DNA of 64,000 nucleotides from Arthrobacter sp. zg-Y1110 (GTDB taxonomy: Bacteria; Actinomycetota; Actinomycetes; Actinomycetales; Micrococcaceae). The translations under genes and the position numbers were made by a program. The notes under the pieces are model-generated. The model made no database searches. It worked only from the letters and a program-made list of their open reading frames with translations, and was not told the DNA's origin. Numbering within the stretch: position 1 is the first letter of the stretch; every line of letters starts with the position of its first letter. The stretch spans positions 2,418,001-2,482,000 of the forward strand of contig NZ_CP104272.1 of the NCBI RefSeq assembly GCF_025244865.1, written 5' to 3'. Shown piece after piece: positions 44,601-54,371 of this stretch.

Positions 44601-45496
44601 GCGCCACAGGCGCAGAGTGGATGCCGCTTGCCGAGCTGGACCCGAACCAGGCCAAGCTGTGGATCTACGACTCCCTGCTTTCCGAATTCGCCGCCATGGG
44701 CTTCGAATACGGCTACTCGGTGGAGCGTCCGGACGCCCTCGTGCTCTGGGAAGCCCAGTTCGGCGACTTCGTCAACGGCGCCCAGACCATCATTGACGAG
44801 TTCATCTCGTCGGCCGAGCAGAAGTGGGGCCAGCGGTCCTCGCTGGTGCTGATGCTTCCGCACGGCTACGAGGGACAGGGACCGGACCACTCGTCCGCAC
44901 GTATCGAGCGTTTCCTGCAGATGTGTGCCGAGGACAACATGATTGTTGCCAACCCGACCACGGGCGCCTCGCACTTCCACCTGCTGCGCCGCCAGGCGTA
45001 CAGCCGTCCGCGCAAGCCGCTGGTGGTCTTCACTCCCAAGCAGCTGCTGCGCCTGAAGGCGGCCGCGACGTCGGTGGAGGAGTTCACGCACGGCGAGTTC
45101 CAGCCGGTCATCGCCGAGCATGCCGAACTGGATGCCAACGCCGTCGACCGCGTGCTGCTGGTGTCCGGCCGCCTGTACTACGATCTGCTGGCAAACCGCC
45201 AGAAGACCGGCGACGACAAGACGGCGATCGTCCGCGTGGAGCAGCTCTACCCGCTCCCCGTCGATGAGATCCGGGCCGCTGTGGGCAAGTACCCCAACGC
45301 GGACATCGTCTGGGCGCAGGACGAGCCGGCGAACCAGGGTCCGTGGCCCTTCATCGGCCTCAACCTGCCCCAGCACCTGGACAGCCGCCTGCGCCTGGTT
45401 TCACGCCCGGCGTCGGCCTCCACCGCTACGGGCTCTGCCAAGCGCCACGCAGTGGAGCAGGACATCCTTGTGAAAAAGGCCTTCGAACGTCAGTAG
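41687..45496 (+). CDS. kgd: 2-oxoglutarate decarboxylase / dehydrogenase E1 fused to succinyltransferase (Kgd type)
   Basis: Large fused enzyme of 1269 residues, the actinobacterial form of 2-oxoglutarate dehydrogenase. Parts: a short helical N-terminus, an Ala/Pro/Glu-rich linker (about 45-145), an E2-like succinyltransferase core with catalytic D359-H360-R, then the thiamine-dependent E1 part from about 430. The TPP site reads GDAAFAGQG (residue 685) followed by NNQVGFTT (718). It oxidatively decarboxylates 2-oxoglutarate in the TCA cycle, working with lipoyl E2p and E3. Start: GTG 41687 ([13 protein letters not shown]). In related bacteria its activity is set by FHA proteins; no such gene lies here. 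Confidence 0.95.
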   Translation: MPDQSNHRLPEEFGGNEWLVDELYEQYLSNKDSVDKKWWSIFESFKAEDSQSGNGSNGNGAGSPDGSRPATRQLPVVKAESTAPNAPKASGESPAATQQSGKPPVAKEPAKAEPAAKSEPKAEAKAAPIPAQLPKTQPSDAAAEEDKVTVLRGPAKAIATNMDLSLSVPTATTVRAIPAKLLIDNRIVINSHLERARGGKISFTHLLGYAIIRAAAQFPSMNVHYDEVDGKPVAVQPAHVNFGLAIDMPKPDGTRLLVVPNIKKAETLNFSEFWHAYEELVKRARNGKLGADDYRGTTISLTNPGGIGTVHSVPRLSKGQAAIIGAGALEYPAEFQGANEKILARNAISKIITLTSTYDHRVIQGAGSGEFLRIIHQLLLGEQNFYDEIFESLRIPYEPVRWSPDIQVNPDEQINKVARIQQLIHAYRVRGHLMADTNPLEYVQRRHADLDILNHGLTLWDLDREWPTGGFGGKPMLKLRKILGVLRDAYCRTAGIEYMHIQDPEERLWFQDRLETKYTKPTREEQLRILSKLNAAEAFETFLQTKFVGQKRFSLEGGESLIPLLDAVISGAADDGLEEVGIGMAHRGRLNVLTNIAGKTYAQVFREFEGTQDPRSVQGSGDVKYHLGTEGTFTSDNGKQTKVYLAANPSHLEAGDSVLEGIVRAKQDRLDKGDEFPVLPILVHGDAAFAGQGVVAETLNLSQLRGYRTGGTIHIVVNNQVGFTTSPTSSRSSVYSTDVAKMVQAPIFHVNGDDPEAVVRVGQLAYEYRQRFHKDVVIDMVCYRRRGHNEGDDPSMTQPMMYSLIEAKRSVRKLYTESLIGRGDISQDEAEQALRDYQGRLERVFAETHAAQTSPIPVITKDSEAVSDLERPAAQQEGTTIIKPASTAVSAEVLAHIGKAHVAVPEGFTVHPKLKSLLEKRDQMSREGNIDWGFAEIAAFGSLLMEGVPVRLAGQDSRRGTFTQRHAVFHDRATGAEWMPLAELDPNQAKLWIYDSLLSEFAAMGFEYGYSVERPDALVLWEAQFGDFVNGAQTIIDEFISSAEQKWGQRSSLVLMLPHGYEGQGPDHSSARIERFLQMCAEDNMIVANPTTGASHFHLLRRQAYSRPRKPLVVFTPKQLLRLKAAATSVEEFTHGEFQPVIAEHAELDANAVDRVLLVSGRLYYDLLANRQKTGDDKTAIVRVEQLYPLPVDEIRAAVGKYPNADIVWAQDEPANQGPWPFIGLNLPQHLDSRLRLVSRPASASTATGSAKRHAVEQDILVKKAFERQ

Positions 45497-45505
45497 GCTA
45501 GATTT

Positions 45506-45541
45506 AGGGTGGGGCGCTTCGGCGTCCCACCCTGTTTTTTT
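45506..45541 (+). terminator. Intrinsic terminator after kgd
   Basis: A 12-bp GC-rich stem (45506-45517 with 45522-45533, one G-T pair) capped by a TTCG tetraloop, followed by seven T. It lies 10 nt after the kgd stop. Confidence 0.92.
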
Positions 45542-45559
45542 GATTCGAGAAGGTGACTA

Positions 45560-46159
45560 GTGGAACAACGCAGAATTCGGCTTGCTGCTGTAGGTGATGA
45601 GCTGCTGGCCGGACACGGGGATCCGCGCGCACTCGGCTGGCTGGGACGTGTCCTGGCACGAACATCGCCCGAGAACGTCAACCTCCAGGCATACAGCCTG
45701 GCTGCACCCAACGAGGGCACCGAGGCGCTGGCCAACAGATGGCTCGCCGAAGCCGGGAGACGATTCGAGGACGGGTGCGAAAACCGCCTCGTGATCGGGC
45801 TGTCGGACCGGGACCTGGACCTTCAGCTGACGACGGCGCGAAGCCGCCTGAACCTGGCGAACATCCTCGACGGCGCCGCACAGATGAGCATCAAGGTCTT
45901 CGTGGTAGGCCCTCCCCCGGGCCTGGATCCGGAACGGAACCGGAAGCTCGCGGATCTCTCCGCAGCGTTCGGCGACGTGACCACGCGGCGGAAGCACGTG
46001 TACGTGGACACCCTCAACCCGCTGCTGAACCATGAGCAGTGGCGTACGGACCTGGCCGCCAACGGCGGAACGCCGGGCCAGGCCGGCTACGGCCTCATGG
46101 CGTGGCTGGTGCTTCACCGAGGCTGGTACCAGTGGCTCGACCTGCCCGACATGAACTGA
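45560..46159 (+). CDS. Degenerate SGNH/GDSL hydrolase-like protein
   Basis: Protein of 199 residues with an SGNH fold by pattern: RLAAVGDELLAGHGDP at the N-terminus, VIGLSDRDLDLQLT near residue 78, and GTPGQAGYGLMAW near residue 178. All three catalytic blocks are altered: the GDS serine is Glu, the GxND asparagine is Ser, and the C-terminal HP histidine is Thr. It is therefore probably not a hydrolase. The start is the GTG at 45560 with AAGG 7 nt upstream. It follows kgd after a terminator. A role as binding or scaffold protein is only a guess. Confidence 0.7.
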   Translation: MEQRRIRLAAVGDELLAGHGDPRALGWLGRVLARTSPENVNLQAYSLAAPNEGTEALANRWLAEAGRRFEDGCENRLVIGLSDRDLDLQLTTARSRLNLANILDGAAQMSIKVFVVGPPPGLDPERNRKLADLSAAFGDVTTRRKHVYVDTLNPLLNHEQWRTDLAANGGTPGQAGYGLMAWLVLHRGWYQWLDLPDMN

Positions 46160-46183
46160 AAACTCCGTCATAAACAGACGTCC

Positions 46184-46217
46184 AAAAACCCTCCCGGCAA
46201 TTGCCGGGAGGGTTTTT
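46184..46217. terminator. Bidirectional terminator after SGNH-like gene
   Basis: A perfect palindrome (46184-46200 with 46201-46217) with loop AATT, flanked by runs of A and T, so it can work on both strands. It stands 24 nt downstream of the SGNH-like stop. Confidence 0.92.
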
Positions 46218-46407
46218 GCGCATGCCGGGGCGGTCTCTGGTCGAAAAAATGCCGTGTCCGTCATAACGATCAGTTAACAACGTGTAACTTGTCTCACAGT
46301 GGAAACAATATGTGGCTAGTGTTGCTCCACATGCGGCGGTCATCACGTCCGCTTTGGGGGGCCATCATTGGTGGTTCCTGACTCCTCATCACCAGTTAGG
46401 ACTACTT

Positions 46408-48168
46408 ATGCGTACTAAGCGCACGGCAGCTCTTGCCGCACTCTCCGTGGGGGCCCTGTTCCTGGGCGCCTGCGGCTCCGCCGGGGGCGGAACCGAAAGT
46501 GAAGGCGGCTCGGAGGAAACAACCGAGAACATCGCTTCCACCATCAATATCGCCATCAGCCAGGCACCCGATGCCTACAACTCGAGCACCGCCAACACCA
46601 ACAGCACTTACAACAGCTACGTCGACAACCTGGTGCACAGCAACTTCGTCGAGTACAGCCCTAACGGCGTCATCCACGATGAAGAGTTCGGCACCTTCGA
46701 AAAGACCAGCGACGATCCGCTGACGGTGCACTACAAGATCAACGAGGACGCCAAGTGGTCCGACGGCACCCCCATCGACTTCGATGACGTGCTGCTGAAC
46801 TGGGCCGCTTTCTCAGGGCAGGTCGGTCCCGCCGAAGGCGAAAACATCTTCCAGCCGTCCTCCACCAACGGTTTCTCCCAGACCAAGATGATTGAGGGCG
46901 AGGCCGGCGACAAAGAGTTCGACATGGTCTTCGAGACCCCGTACGCGGACTGGGAAGCTTTGATGATCGGCCCCATCATGCCCGCACATGTCGCAGCGGA
47001 GAAGGGCGGCCTCGCCACCGATAACGACGGCGAAGCCCTGATCAAGGCCATCCAGGACAAGGACGTCGCGGCGCTGACCCCGCTGGCCGAATTCTGGAAC
47101 ACCGGCTGGAACTACGAAGCCGATCTCACCAAGCTTCCGGAAGCCGAAATGATCCCGTCCTCCGGCCCTTACATGCTGGACAACGCCACCGACGGCACCC
47201 TGACCCTCAAGCGCAACGAGAACTACTGGGGCGAAGAGCGCAAGGGCAAGACGGACACCATCGTCTTCAAGACCATTGCAGACACCGAAGCAGTCCAGGC
47301 CCTGGAGAACGGCGAGGTCGATATCATCGAGCCGTCCGGCCCCACGGTTGACACCAAGACCGCCATCCAGAACATCGGCGAGACCGTCGAGATGCTCACC
47401 GGTCCCGAGCTGACCTTCAGCCACATCGACCTGGACCAGTCCGAGAACGGCGTCTTCAAGGACCTGGCCGTACGCCAGGCCTTCGCCAAGTGCGTACCGC
47501 GCGAAGACATCGTCGAGAAGTTCGCCAAGCCCATCGATGAAAACGCCACGGTGGACAACCTGCGCGAATACCAGCCGGGCCAGGAGGAGTACGAGGAAGT
47601 CCTCGAAGGTGCTCCGTCCGCCAGCGAGTACGACGAAGTGGACATCGACGGCGCCAAGAAGCTGCTTGCCGATGCAGGCAAGACCGAACCCGTATCGGTC
47701 CGCCTGATGTTCTCCTCCACGAGCCAGCTGCGCGCTGACATCGTCACCCTGATCAAGACCTCCTGCGACCAGGCCGGCTTCAACATTGTTCCCACCCCGG
47801 ACCCCAAGTGGAGCGCCAAGCTCGCTGAGCCCGGAGCCTGGGACGCCATCCTGTTCGCCTGGGCCGGTTCCGGCCTGGCCGCCAGCGCACAGTCGATCTA
47901 CGTCTCCGACGGCGAGCAGAACTACGGCAAGTTCGCCAACGCTGAACTCGACAAGCTCTGGGACCAGATTGCCACCTCCACTGACGAAGAAGAGGTCAAG
48001 GAACTGAAGACCAAGGCAGAGGAAATCCTCGCCGCCGAGGTCTACAACGTGGTCCTGTACGCGAACTCCGGTGTGGTTGCACACTCCTCCAAGCTGGAGA
48101 ACGTGGAACTGAACCCGAGCCAGAACGGCATCACCTGGAACGCCTACAAGTGGACAAAGCAGGTCTAG
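46408..48168 (+). CDS. Peptide-type ABC transporter substrate-binding lipoprotein (SBP family 5)
   Basis: Extracellular binding protein of 586 residues. A lipoprotein signal MRTKRTAALAALSVGALFLGAC ends in LGAC. The fold is that of OppA/DppA: VHYKINEDAKWSDGTPI near residue 110, then VEMLTGPELTFSH and DLAVRQAFAKCV near 355. It binds oligopeptides or other solutes. ATG 46408 is the start; a longer frame extends upstream. It heads the operon; a hairpin separates it from the permease genes, so the binding protein may be produced in excess. Confidence 0.9.
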   Translation: MRTKRTAALAALSVGALFLGACGSAGGGTESEGGSEETTENIASTINIAISQAPDAYNSSTANTNSTYNSYVDNLVHSNFVEYSPNGVIHDEEFGTFEKTSDDPLTVHYKINEDAKWSDGTPIDFDDVLLNWAAFSGQVGPAEGENIFQPSSTNGFSQTKMIEGEAGDKEFDMVFETPYADWEALMIGPIMPAHVAAEKGGLATDNDGEALIKAIQDKDVAALTPLAEFWNTGWNYEADLTKLPEAEMIPSSGPYMLDNATDGTLTLKRNENYWGEERKGKTDTIVFKTIADTEAVQALENGEVDIIEPSGPTVDTKTAIQNIGETVEMLTGPELTFSHIDLDQSENGVFKDLAVRQAFAKCVPREDIVEKFAKPIDENATVDNLREYQPGQEEYEEVLEGAPSASEYDEVDIDGAKKLLADAGKTEPVSVRLMFSSTSQLRADIVTLIKTSCDQAGFNIVPTPDPKWSAKLAEPGAWDAILFAWAGSGLAASAQSIYVSDGEQNYGKFANAELDKLWDQIATSTDEEEVKELKTKAEEILAAEVYNVVLYANSGVVAHSSKLENVELNPSQNGITWNAYKWTKQV

Positions 48169-48198
48169 CCGCAGCACCACGCTAGCCGCAGCCTAAGC

Positions 48199-48231
48199 GG
48201 GGATGGGCAGACACAAAGTCTGCCCATCCCC
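48199..48231 (+). terminator. Hairpin between binding protein and permease genes
   Basis: A 14-bp perfect stem (48199-48212 with 48218-48231) with loop ACAAA and no T-tract afterwards. In ABC operons such hairpins protect the upstream mRNA or attenuate downstream expression, giving more binding protein than permease. Confidence 0.7.
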
Positions 48232-48279
48232 CTGCTTATGTCCGCGGCGTTCTTTAGCCCCACCCCAAGGAGCCCCACG

Positions 48280-49812
48280 GTGTTCTACTTCATTCTTAAA
48301 AGAGCGGTCACTTCGTTCTTTATCCTCCTGGCCGCCACGGCACTGATGTTTGTCCTGGCCGTCAACTCCGGCGATCCCCTCCATGACCTCGCCGAACTGC
48401 GCAACGACGACCGGGAATCCCGCATAGCAGCCCGTACGGAAGCCATGCACCTGGATCAGCCGATCCACATCCGCTATCTGCTCTGGCTGCAGGAAATCGG
48501 CCGCTGCATCATGCCCGGCGGCGCACAGTGCACGCTGGGCCTGGACCGCGTGGGCAACCCCGTCATCGAGCAGCTGCAATCCGCCGCCGGTTCAACCTTC
48601 CGCCTGGTGGTCGTAGCAACGGTGCTCGCGATCATCCTGGGTGTGCTCATCGGTGTTGTGACCGCCCTGCGGCAGTACAGCGTGTTCGACTACTCGATCA
48701 CGTTCGTTGCCTTCCTCCTGTTCTCCATGCCGCTCTTCTGGCTTTCCACACTCCTCAAGCAGTACCTCGCGATCGGTCTCAACACGTGGCTGGAGAATCC
48801 AACCATGTCCTATCTGGGCATAGTGCTGCTGGGGTTGGTGGCCGGGGTGATCTGGATGGTTGTCGTCGGCGGCGACCGCCGACGCCGGATCCAGGTATTC
48901 GCGGTGGCAGCCGTGGCAACTTGGGCGACCATGCTCCTGTTGCTGATGTCCGGTTGGTTCAAGACCCCCGGCTTCGGTCCCGTCGGCATCCTGGTGAGCG
49001 CCTTCGCCATCGCCCTCGGAGTCACGGCATTGTTCGCCGGGTTCCGGCGTCACCGGATTGTCTACGCAGCCCTTGCTACGGCCGCAGCCGGTTTTGTCGG
49101 CTATCTGGTCACGAGGAACATCATGAAAGACCCCGACTGGCTGACCATTGCCGGCCTGGCACTGGTGACCGTTGCCGTTTCCGCCGCCATCGGGCACTTC
49201 GTGGGCGGACCGTACGCCAAGCAGACCCGGCAGATTACCGCCGTCGTCGGCCTGCTGATCGGTTTCATCGTGTTCCTGGATTCGCTCCTGCACGCCTACC
49301 CGACGCTGTCCCGCAAGACCGGCGGCCGGCCCATTCCCACTACCGGTTCCTCCACACCCAACCTCGAGGGAACCTTCTGGGAAGTGAATCTCGATTACGC
49401 GCTGTACCTGGTTCTGCCGACCATCGCGATCATGCTGATTTCGTTTGCCATGTACACCCGTTACACCCGCGCCAGCCAGCTGGACGTCATGACCCAGGAC
49501 TACATCCGCACCGCCCGGGCCAAGGGCCTCAGCGAGCGGACCGTCGTGGTCAAGCACGCGTTCCGCAACGCGATGATCCCGATCACCACCCTGATGGCCT
49601 TCGACTTCGCTGGAGTGCTCGGCGGCGCCGTGGTCACGGAATCCGTGTTCGGCTGGAACGGCATGGGCAAGATGTTCACCGACGGACTCTCCAACGTGGA
49701 CCCCAATGTCATCATGGCGTTCTTCCTCGTGACGGGCGTGGCCGCGGTGACCTTCAACATGCTGGCTGACATCGCGTACGCGTTCCTCGATCCGCGCATC
49801 AGCCTGAACTGA
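48280..49812 (+). CDS. Peptide-type ABC transporter permease, DppB-like with large membrane insert
   Basis: Membrane subunit of 510 residues, far above the usual 310-340 for DppB/OppB. The N-terminus (FYFILKRAVTSFFILLAATALMFVL), the first core helices, and the C-terminal coupling segment (MTQDYIRTARAKGLSERTVV) are regular. Between about residues 175 and 360 there are about six extra hydrophobic helices (for example YLGIVLLGLVAGVIWMVVVG). The start is the GTG at 48280 with AAGGAG 8 nt upstream. The insert may be a lineage-specific domain; its role is unknown. Confidence 0.87.
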   Translation: MFYFILKRAVTSFFILLAATALMFVLAVNSGDPLHDLAELRNDDRESRIAARTEAMHLDQPIHIRYLLWLQEIGRCIMPGGAQCTLGLDRVGNPVIEQLQSAAGSTFRLVVVATVLAIILGVLIGVVTALRQYSVFDYSITFVAFLLFSMPLFWLSTLLKQYLAIGLNTWLENPTMSYLGIVLLGLVAGVIWMVVVGGDRRRRIQVFAVAAVATWATMLLLLMSGWFKTPGFGPVGILVSAFAIALGVTALFAGFRRHRIVYAALATAAAGFVGYLVTRNIMKDPDWLTIAGLALVTVAVSAAIGHFVGGPYAKQTRQITAVVGLLIGFIVFLDSLLHAYPTLSRKTGGRPIPTTGSSTPNLEGTFWEVNLDYALYLVLPTIAIMLISFAMYTRYTRASQLDVMTQDYIRTARAKGLSERTVVVKHAFRNAMIPITTLMAFDFAGVLGGAVVTESVFGWNGMGKMFTDGLSNVDPNVIMAFFLVTGVAAVTFNMLADIAYAFLDPRISLN

Positions 49813-49823
49813 TTGGTAGAGCA

Positions 49824-50867
49824 ATGACTGATAACAAGATTCCCGCGGACGGGCCGAAGGAAAGCAGCCCGGAGCTGACGGCCATGACGCTGGAGAGCCA
49901 GCGGACCGTCACGGCGGACTCCCCCGCAACCAGGGGCGTCGTAGCTGAACCTAGAATCACCGAGGCCAAAAGCCAGTCCAAGCTGGTCCGCGAACGCTTC
50001 CTGCGGCATAAGGGCGCCATGGGCGGAATGATCGGCCTGCTCTTTATCGTGCTGCTGGCATTCTCCTCAATCGGCTTCAACGTCGGGCCGCTGCATATTC
50101 CGGGCTGGTGGCAGCACACCTTCTACGAAGTGCAGGAAACCTCCGACGGCGGGAAGCCAACCCTGTCCTGGACCGGGCTGGGCGACCATCCGTTCGGCCA
50201 GGACGCCCTGGGCCGGGACTACTTCGCGATGACCATGCGCGGGGCGCAGATCTCCCTGATCATTGCCTTCATCGTGGGCATTGTCGGCACCGTCATCGGC
50301 ACCGTCGTCGGCGCCCTGGCCGGCTATTACCGCGGCCGGGTCGAAGCCGTCCTGATGCGCTTCACCGACGTCATCATCACCATCCCGCTCCTGGTGGTCG
50401 CCGCAGTGCTGGCCACCATCGTGGCCGACTTCGGAATCGTCGTCTTCGCGGTCTTCCTGGGCATGCTCACCTGGACCAACCTCGCCCGGATTGTCCGCGG
50501 CGAGTTCCTTTCCCTCCGGGAAAAGGAGTTCGTGGAGGCGGCGAAGTCCGTGGGCGCCAGCTCGGCGCGGATCATCTTCAAGCACATCCTGCCCAACACC
50601 GTGGGCGTCATCATCGTCTCGGCCACGCTCGCCATCTCCGGCGCCATCCTGCTGGAAACCGCGCTCGGCTTCCTGGGCCTGGGCGTGCAGGAGCCGGACA
50701 CCTCGCTGGGCAAGCTGATCAATGAAAACCGGTCAGCCATGACCGTGCGCCCCTGGGTCTTCCTCTGGCCCGGCGTGTTTATCGTGGCCATTGCCCTCGC
50801 CGTCAACTTCATCGGCGACGGGCTCCGGGATGCGTTTGATCCCCGACAGACAAGGAACAAGCAATGA
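49824..50867 (+). CDS. Peptide-type ABC transporter permease, DppC-like
   Basis: Second membrane subunit of 347 residues. A hydrophilic N-terminus of about 65 residues is followed by six helices, with the DppC-type motif HPFGQDALGRDYFAMTMRGA near residue 125 and the coupling EFVEAAKSVGASSARIIFKH near residue 235. Its stop overlaps the ATPase start by 4 nt. Confidence 0.9.
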   Translation: MTDNKIPADGPKESSPELTAMTLESQRTVTADSPATRGVVAEPRITEAKSQSKLVRERFLRHKGAMGGMIGLLFIVLLAFSSIGFNVGPLHIPGWWQHTFYEVQETSDGGKPTLSWTGLGDHPFGQDALGRDYFAMTMRGAQISLIIAFIVGIVGTVIGTVVGALAGYYRGRVEAVLMRFTDVIITIPLLVVAAVLATIVADFGIVVFAVFLGMLTWTNLARIVRGEFLSLREKEFVEAAKSVGASSARIIFKHILPNTVGVIIVSATLAISGAILLETALGFLGLGVQEPDTSLGKLINENRSAMTVRPWVFLWPGVFIVAIALAVNFIGDGLRDAFDPRQTRNKQ

Positions 50868-52648
50868 CCTCCACACCGGTATACAGCGACACCCCGGCAA
50901 CGGGAACCGGTTCACCCATCCTTGAGGTCACCGGACTCGGCGTCGATTTCAACGTTGACAACGAGTGGGTCATGGCCGCCGAAGACGTGAACTACAAGGT
51001 TTATCCCGGGGAGATCCTGGCGATCGTCGGCGAATCCGGCTCGGGAAAGAGCATGTCCTCCATGGCACTGCTCGGCCTGCTGCCCGGCAACGGGCGGTCC
51101 ACCGGCAGCGCGAAGCTGCACGGCAAGGAACTCATCGGCGCCCCGCAGTCGGCGCTGCGGAAGATCCGCGGCAATGACATTGCCATGATTTTCCAGGAAC
51201 CCATGACGGCCCTGAACCCGGTCCTCACGGTGGGTGAACAGGTGAAGGAGATCATCGAGCAGCACACCGATGCGTCCCCCGCCGATGCCAAGGCACGCGC
51301 CATTGAGCTGCTGCGCATGGTGGAGATTCCGGATCCGGAAACCCGTTACGACAGCTACCCGCACCAGTTTTCGGGCGGGCAGCGCCAGCGGGCCATGATT
51401 GCCATTGCCATTGCCAATGATCCGATCCTGCTGATCGCCGATGAACCCACGACCGCCCTGGACGTAACGGTCCAGGCGGAAGTACTCGAACTGCTGCGCA
51501 AGCTCAACAAACGCCTGAACAGCGCCATCCTGCTCATCACCCATGACATGGGCGTAGTGGCCGACCTTGCGGACAACGTGGTGGTGATGCAAAACGGGCG
51601 GATCGTGGAAGCCTCCGCCGTGGTGGATCTCTTCGCTGCACCGCAGCAGGACTACACCAAAGCCCTGCTCGACGCCGTGCCGCACCTCGGTTCCAAGGTG
51701 GGCGGTGTGCTGGCAGCCGTCGAGGTGGAGGATGACGGATCCCTGCAGATCACCGACGCGCCCCTGTCGGTCATGAAGGCCTCCGAGGAAGTGGCCGAAC
51801 CGACGTCGTCGCAGACGCCCGCCCTGCAGCTCGAGAATGTGGCCATCGAGTATCCCGGGCGGTTCCGCACCCCGGCCTTCCGCGCCGTTTCCGACGTTTC
51901 CTTCACGATCATGCCCGGCGAAGTCATGGGCCTCGTGGGCGAATCCGGGTCGGGAAAGTCCACCATCGGACGCGCTGTGACCGGTCTGCTGCCGGTGGCC
52001 GAGGGAAGCGTCCGGATCAACGGAACAGACATCGCAGGGCTGTCACCGAAAAAAATGCGGCCCCTGCGGCGGAAGTTCGCCATCGTCTTCCAGGACCCGG
52101 CAGCGTCCCTGAATCCGCGGATGTCCATCGGTGAGAGCATCGGCGAGCCGCTGTTCCTGCACGAGAAGCTGACCAAGGCCGAGCTGGATAAGCGGGTGGA
52201 GAACCTGCTCGATGACGTCCAGCTGCCCAAGAGCTTCCGCAACCGGTACCCGCACGAACTCTCGGGCGGCCAGCGCCAGCGCGTGGGCATTGCCCGGGCG
52301 CTCTCGCTGCGGCCGTCCCTGCTCGTGGCGGATGAGCCGACGTCGGCGCTGGACGTATCAGTGCAGGCACGGGTGCTGGCGCTGCTGCAGGACCTGCAGA
52401 AGGAGTACGGCTTCGCTTGCCTGTTCGTCAGCCATGACCTGGCGGTGGTCGAGATCCTGGCCAGCCATATCGCCGTGCTGAACAAGGGCAGGATGGTGGA
52501 GCAGGGTTCCACCGAGCAGGTCCTGAAGTACCCGCAGGATCCCTACACCCGCCGCCTGCTGGCCGCGGCACCGGTGCCGGACCCGGCCGAGCAGGCCTAC
52601 CGCCGCGAGCAGCGCTACGCGCTCCTCGCGGCCGGCAACACCGAATAG
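50864..52648 (+). CDS. Peptide-type ABC transporter ATP-binding protein, two ATPase domains fused (DppD-DppF)
   Basis: Protein of 594 residues carrying two complete nucleotide-binding domains. The first has Walker [12 protein letters not shown] (about 58) and signature [17 protein letters not shown]; the second has Walker [12 protein letters not shown] (about 362) and signature [17 protein letters not shown]. Both end in the oligopeptide-transporter C-terminal segment. It replaces the separate DppD and DppF proteins. It is last in the operon with binding protein, DppB and DppC. Confidence 0.95.
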   Translation: MTSTPVYSDTPATGTGSPILEVTGLGVDFNVDNEWVMAAEDVNYKVYPGEILAIVGESGSGKSMSSMALLGLLPGNGRSTGSAKLHGKELIGAPQSALRKIRGNDIAMIFQEPMTALNPVLTVGEQVKEIIEQHTDASPADAKARAIELLRMVEIPDPETRYDSYPHQFSGGQRQRAMIAIAIANDPILLIADEPTTALDVTVQAEVLELLRKLNKRLNSAILLITHDMGVVADLADNVVVMQNGRIVEASAVVDLFAAPQQDYTKALLDAVPHLGSKVGGVLAAVEVEDDGSLQITDAPLSVMKASEEVAEPTSSQTPALQLENVAIEYPGRFRTPAFRAVSDVSFTIMPGEVMGLVGESGSGKSTIGRAVTGLLPVAEGSVRINGTDIAGLSPKKMRPLRRKFAIVFQDPAASLNPRMSIGESIGEPLFLHEKLTKAELDKRVENLLDDVQLPKSFRNRYPHELSGGQRQRVGIARALSLRPSLLVADEPTSALDVSVQARVLALLQDLQKEYGFACLFVSHDLAVVEILASHIAVLNKGRMVEQGSTEQVLKYPQDPYTRRLLAAAPVPDPAEQAYRREQRYALLAAGNTE

Positions 52649-52688
52649 GGCACGTTGCCCAGCAGGTAAACACAGCAGAACGAAACCG

Positions 52689-52733
52689 CGGCGGCGTCAG
52701 TGGCGGAAGACCATCTTCCCCACGGCGCCGCCG
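52689..52733. terminator. Hairpin after the peptide ABC operon
   Basis: Nested stems: an outer CGGCGGCG (52689-52696) with CGCCGCCG (52726-52733), then GTGG/CCAC, then GGAAGA/TCTTCC with loop CCA. No T-run, so termination efficiency is uncertain. It lies 40 nt after the ATPase stop. Confidence 0.55.
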
Positions 52734-52771
52734 TCGTCGTTGCCCCGGCAGTACGGGCAGTATGGAATTTA

Positions 52772-52792
52772 CTTGGATGTCCGACTATGTTG
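52772..52792 (+). promoter_or_regulatory. Shared 21-nt element, copy upstream of mmsA
   Basis: CTTGGATGTCCGACTATGTTG, 77 nt before the mmsA start. 18 of its 21 bases equal those of the reverse strand of 57909-57929, in front of the acyl-CoA dehydrogenase and marR. The GGAtGTCC half is near-palindromic (perfect GGACGTCC in the other copy). It may be an operator or a conserved promoter core. Confidence 0.6.
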
Positions 52793-52868
52793 GGGTGGGA
52801 AGATAGTGTCACGGCTCACACCCGGCCGGGATGCAGCTTCGAAATTCCACGGTGCAAAGGAGCATTCC

Positions 52869-54371
52869 ATGATGGTTCGCGAGCTATCGCATTACGTTGA
52901 CGGACAGCATGTTGGAGGCGGCTCCGGGCGCTTCAGCGATGTCTACGATCCCTGCACGGGCAAGATCTCCGCCAGGGTGCCCCTGGCCAGCACCGAGGAA
53001 GTCCGCAACGTGGTTTCCAACGCGGAGAAGGGCCAGCTGGAATGGGCGGCCATGAACCCGCAGCGGCGCGGACGGATACTGCTTCGGTTCGTTGACCTGG
53101 TGAACCAGAACCTGGATGAACTGGCCACCCTGTTGTCCTCGGAACACGGCAAGACCCTCCTCGACGCGAAGGGCGACATCCAGCGGGGCATCGAGGTGGT
53201 GGAATTCGCTGCCGGCGCTCCGCACCTGCTCAAGGGCGAGTTCTCGGACAACGCGGGGGCCGGCATCGATGTCCACTCGCTGCGCCAGCCGCTCGGCGTC
53301 GTAGCCGGAATCACGCCGTTCAACTTTCCGGCCATGATTCCGCTGTGGAAATCCGGTCCGGCACTGGCTGCAGGCAATTCCTTCATCCTCAAGCCGTCCG
53401 AGCGGGACCCTTCCGTGCCGCTGCGCCTCGCCGAGCTCTTTACGGAGGCAGGCCTTCCGGCCGGTGTCTTCAATGTGGTCAACGGTGACAAGGAAGCGGT
53501 TGATGCACTGCTGGAGGATCCGCGGGTATCGGCCATCGGGTTTGTCGGCTCCACCCCGATTGCGCAGTACATCTATGCCACTGCCGCTGCCCACGGAAAG
53601 CGCGCCCAGTGCTTCGGCGGCGCAAAAAACCACATGGTGATCATGCCGGATGCCGACTTGGACATGGCAGCAGATGCCCTGATCGGTGCCGGCTTCGGCT
53701 CGGCCGGTGAACGCTGCATGGCCATCTCCGTGGCCGTGCCGGTCGGCAAGGACACCGGCGACGCGCTCGTCGCGAAGCTTGAGGAACGGATCGCGGCTCT
53801 GAAGGTAGGCCACAGCCTCGCAATTGATTCGGATTTCGGCCCGGTGGTCGCGGCTTCCGCGAAGGAACGGATCGAGGGGTACATCCAGGCCGGCGTGGAG
53901 GAGGGCGCCACCCTCCTGGCCGACGGGCGCGGCCTCGCGGTAGAGGGCTACGAGGGCGGCTTCTGGGTGGGGCCCACTCTCTTCGACAACGTCACCAAGG
54001 ACATGACGATCTACAAGGAAGAGATCTTCGGGCCCGTGCTCAGCGTGCTCCGCGCGGAGGACTACGACGAAGCCCTGCGCCTGTGCAGCGAGCACGAGTT
54101 TGGCAACGGAGTGGCCATCTTCACCCGGGACGGTGACGCCGCCCGTGATTTCGCAAGCCGCGTCCAGGTCGGCATGGTGGGCATCAACGTCCCCATCCCG
54201 GTCCCTATCGCCTACTACACCTTCGGCGGCTGGAAGGCTTCCGGATTCGGCGACCTCAACCAGCACGGCGCGGATGCCTTCCGCTTCTATACCAAGACCA
54301 AAACGGTCACCACGCGCTGGCCGTCGGGGATCCGCACCGGTGCCAGCTTCGTGATGCCGGAAGGCAGCTGA
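52869..54371 (+). CDS. mmsA: Methylmalonate-semialdehyde dehydrogenase (CoA-acylating)
   Basis: Oxidises methylmalonate semialdehyde to propionyl-CoA in valine breakdown (or malonate semialdehyde to acetyl-CoA). It is 500 residues long. The catalytic cysteine is C283 in GFGSAGERCMAIS, the family's GERCMA motif. GFVGSTPIA and NHMVIMPDADL also fit. The start is the ATG at 52869 (a second ATG follows); AAAGGAG is 7 nt upstream. Its stop overlaps the next start by one base. It is the first gene of the valine operon. Confidence 0.95.
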   Translation: MMVRELSHYVDGQHVGGGSGRFSDVYDPCTGKISARVPLASTEEVRNVVSNAEKGQLEWAAMNPQRRGRILLRFVDLVNQNLDELATLLSSEHGKTLLDAKGDIQRGIEVVEFAAGAPHLLKGEFSDNAGAGIDVHSLRQPLGVVAGITPFNFPAMIPLWKSGPALAAGNSFILKPSERDPSVPLRLAELFTEAGLPAGVFNVVNGDKEAVDALLEDPRVSAIGFVGSTPIAQYIYATAAAHGKRAQCFGGAKNHMVIMPDADLDMAADALIGAGFGSAGERCMAISVAVPVGKDTGDALVAKLEERIAALKVGHSLAIDSDFGPVVAASAKERIEGYIQAGVEEGATLLADGRGLAVEGYEGGFWVGPTLFDNVTKDMTIYKEEIFGPVLSVLRAEDYDEALRLCSEHEFGNGVAIFTRDGDAARDFASRVQVGMVGINVPIPVPIAYYTFGGWKASGFGDLNQHGADAFRFYTKTKTVTTRWPSGIRTGASFVMPEGS

